Made by a program: the position numbers and the translations under genes
The notes under the pieces: generated by a model
Databases searched by the model: none
What the model saw: the letters and a program-made list of their open reading frames with translations, nothing else
Told to the model about the DNA's origin: nothing
Source of the DNA: JAABYT01 sp041581935
GTDB taxonomy: Bacteria; Pseudomonadota; Gammaproteobacteria; HK1
Direction: 5' to 3'
Length of the DNA: 5,523 bases
NCBI GenBank assembly: GCA_041581935.1
Contig: JBFICP010000226.1
Location: forward strand, 1-5,523
In this document: in pieces, positions 5,495 to 5,523 of the stretch
How the letters are laid out: every line of letters starts with the position of its first letter
How positions within the stretch are numbered: the stretch's first letter is position 1

Positions 5495-5523
5495 GTTCGT
5501 GCCCGGTCGCTGCGCGTCCTTGA

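Overview
The window is about 5.5 kb of GC-rich bacterial chromosome. Protein families, strong Shine-Dalgarno (SD) sites and FNR/Anr-type operator boxes fit a proteobacterium, most likely a gammaproteobacterium. That placement is inference, because no rRNA or other phylogenetic marker is present. I see no insertion sequence, tRNA, CRISPR array or phage gene. Every complete gene belongs to a stress or proteostasis family.

Layout from left to right: a possible gene fragment running off the left edge on the minus strand (1-74, weak). Then a two-CBS-domain protein (117-542, +) and a single-domain ATP-binding-type universal stress protein (631-1077, +), with an FNR/Anr-like box in the 88-nt gap between them. 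A GC-rich hairpin lies between the convergent usp and hsp20 genes. Hsp20 (1125-1685, -) and a DksA/TraR-type zinc-finger protein (1857-2237, +) diverge from a 171-nt intergenic region holding a second FNR/Anr-like box. Convergent to the DksA-like gene, with a 4-nt gap, is a minus-strand pair: a large Lon-type AAA+ protease (3068-5494) followed, with an 11-nt overlap, by a 278-aa protein that looks like two degenerate USP folds (2242-3078).

How it may work together (inference): a redox- or oxygen-responsive FNR/CRP-family regulator could switch on the usp and hsp20 genes. The products would hold unfolding proteins (Hsp20), degrade damaged ones (Lon-like), sense adenine nucleotides (CBS, USP) and adjust transcription (DksA-like). 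The content resembles the hypoxia/dormancy gene sets known elsewhere, such as the mycobacterial DosR regulon with its Hsp20, USP and CBS members, but here with an FNR-type operator.

The most striking non-coding signal is in the hsp20 leader. A GUAUUUUU stretch can pair without a break with the SD region, the geometry of a fourU-type RNA thermometer. It lies just downstream of a -10-like element placed correctly for a class II FNR-dependent promoter. If real, hsp20 would be gated by redox state at transcription and by temperature at translation.
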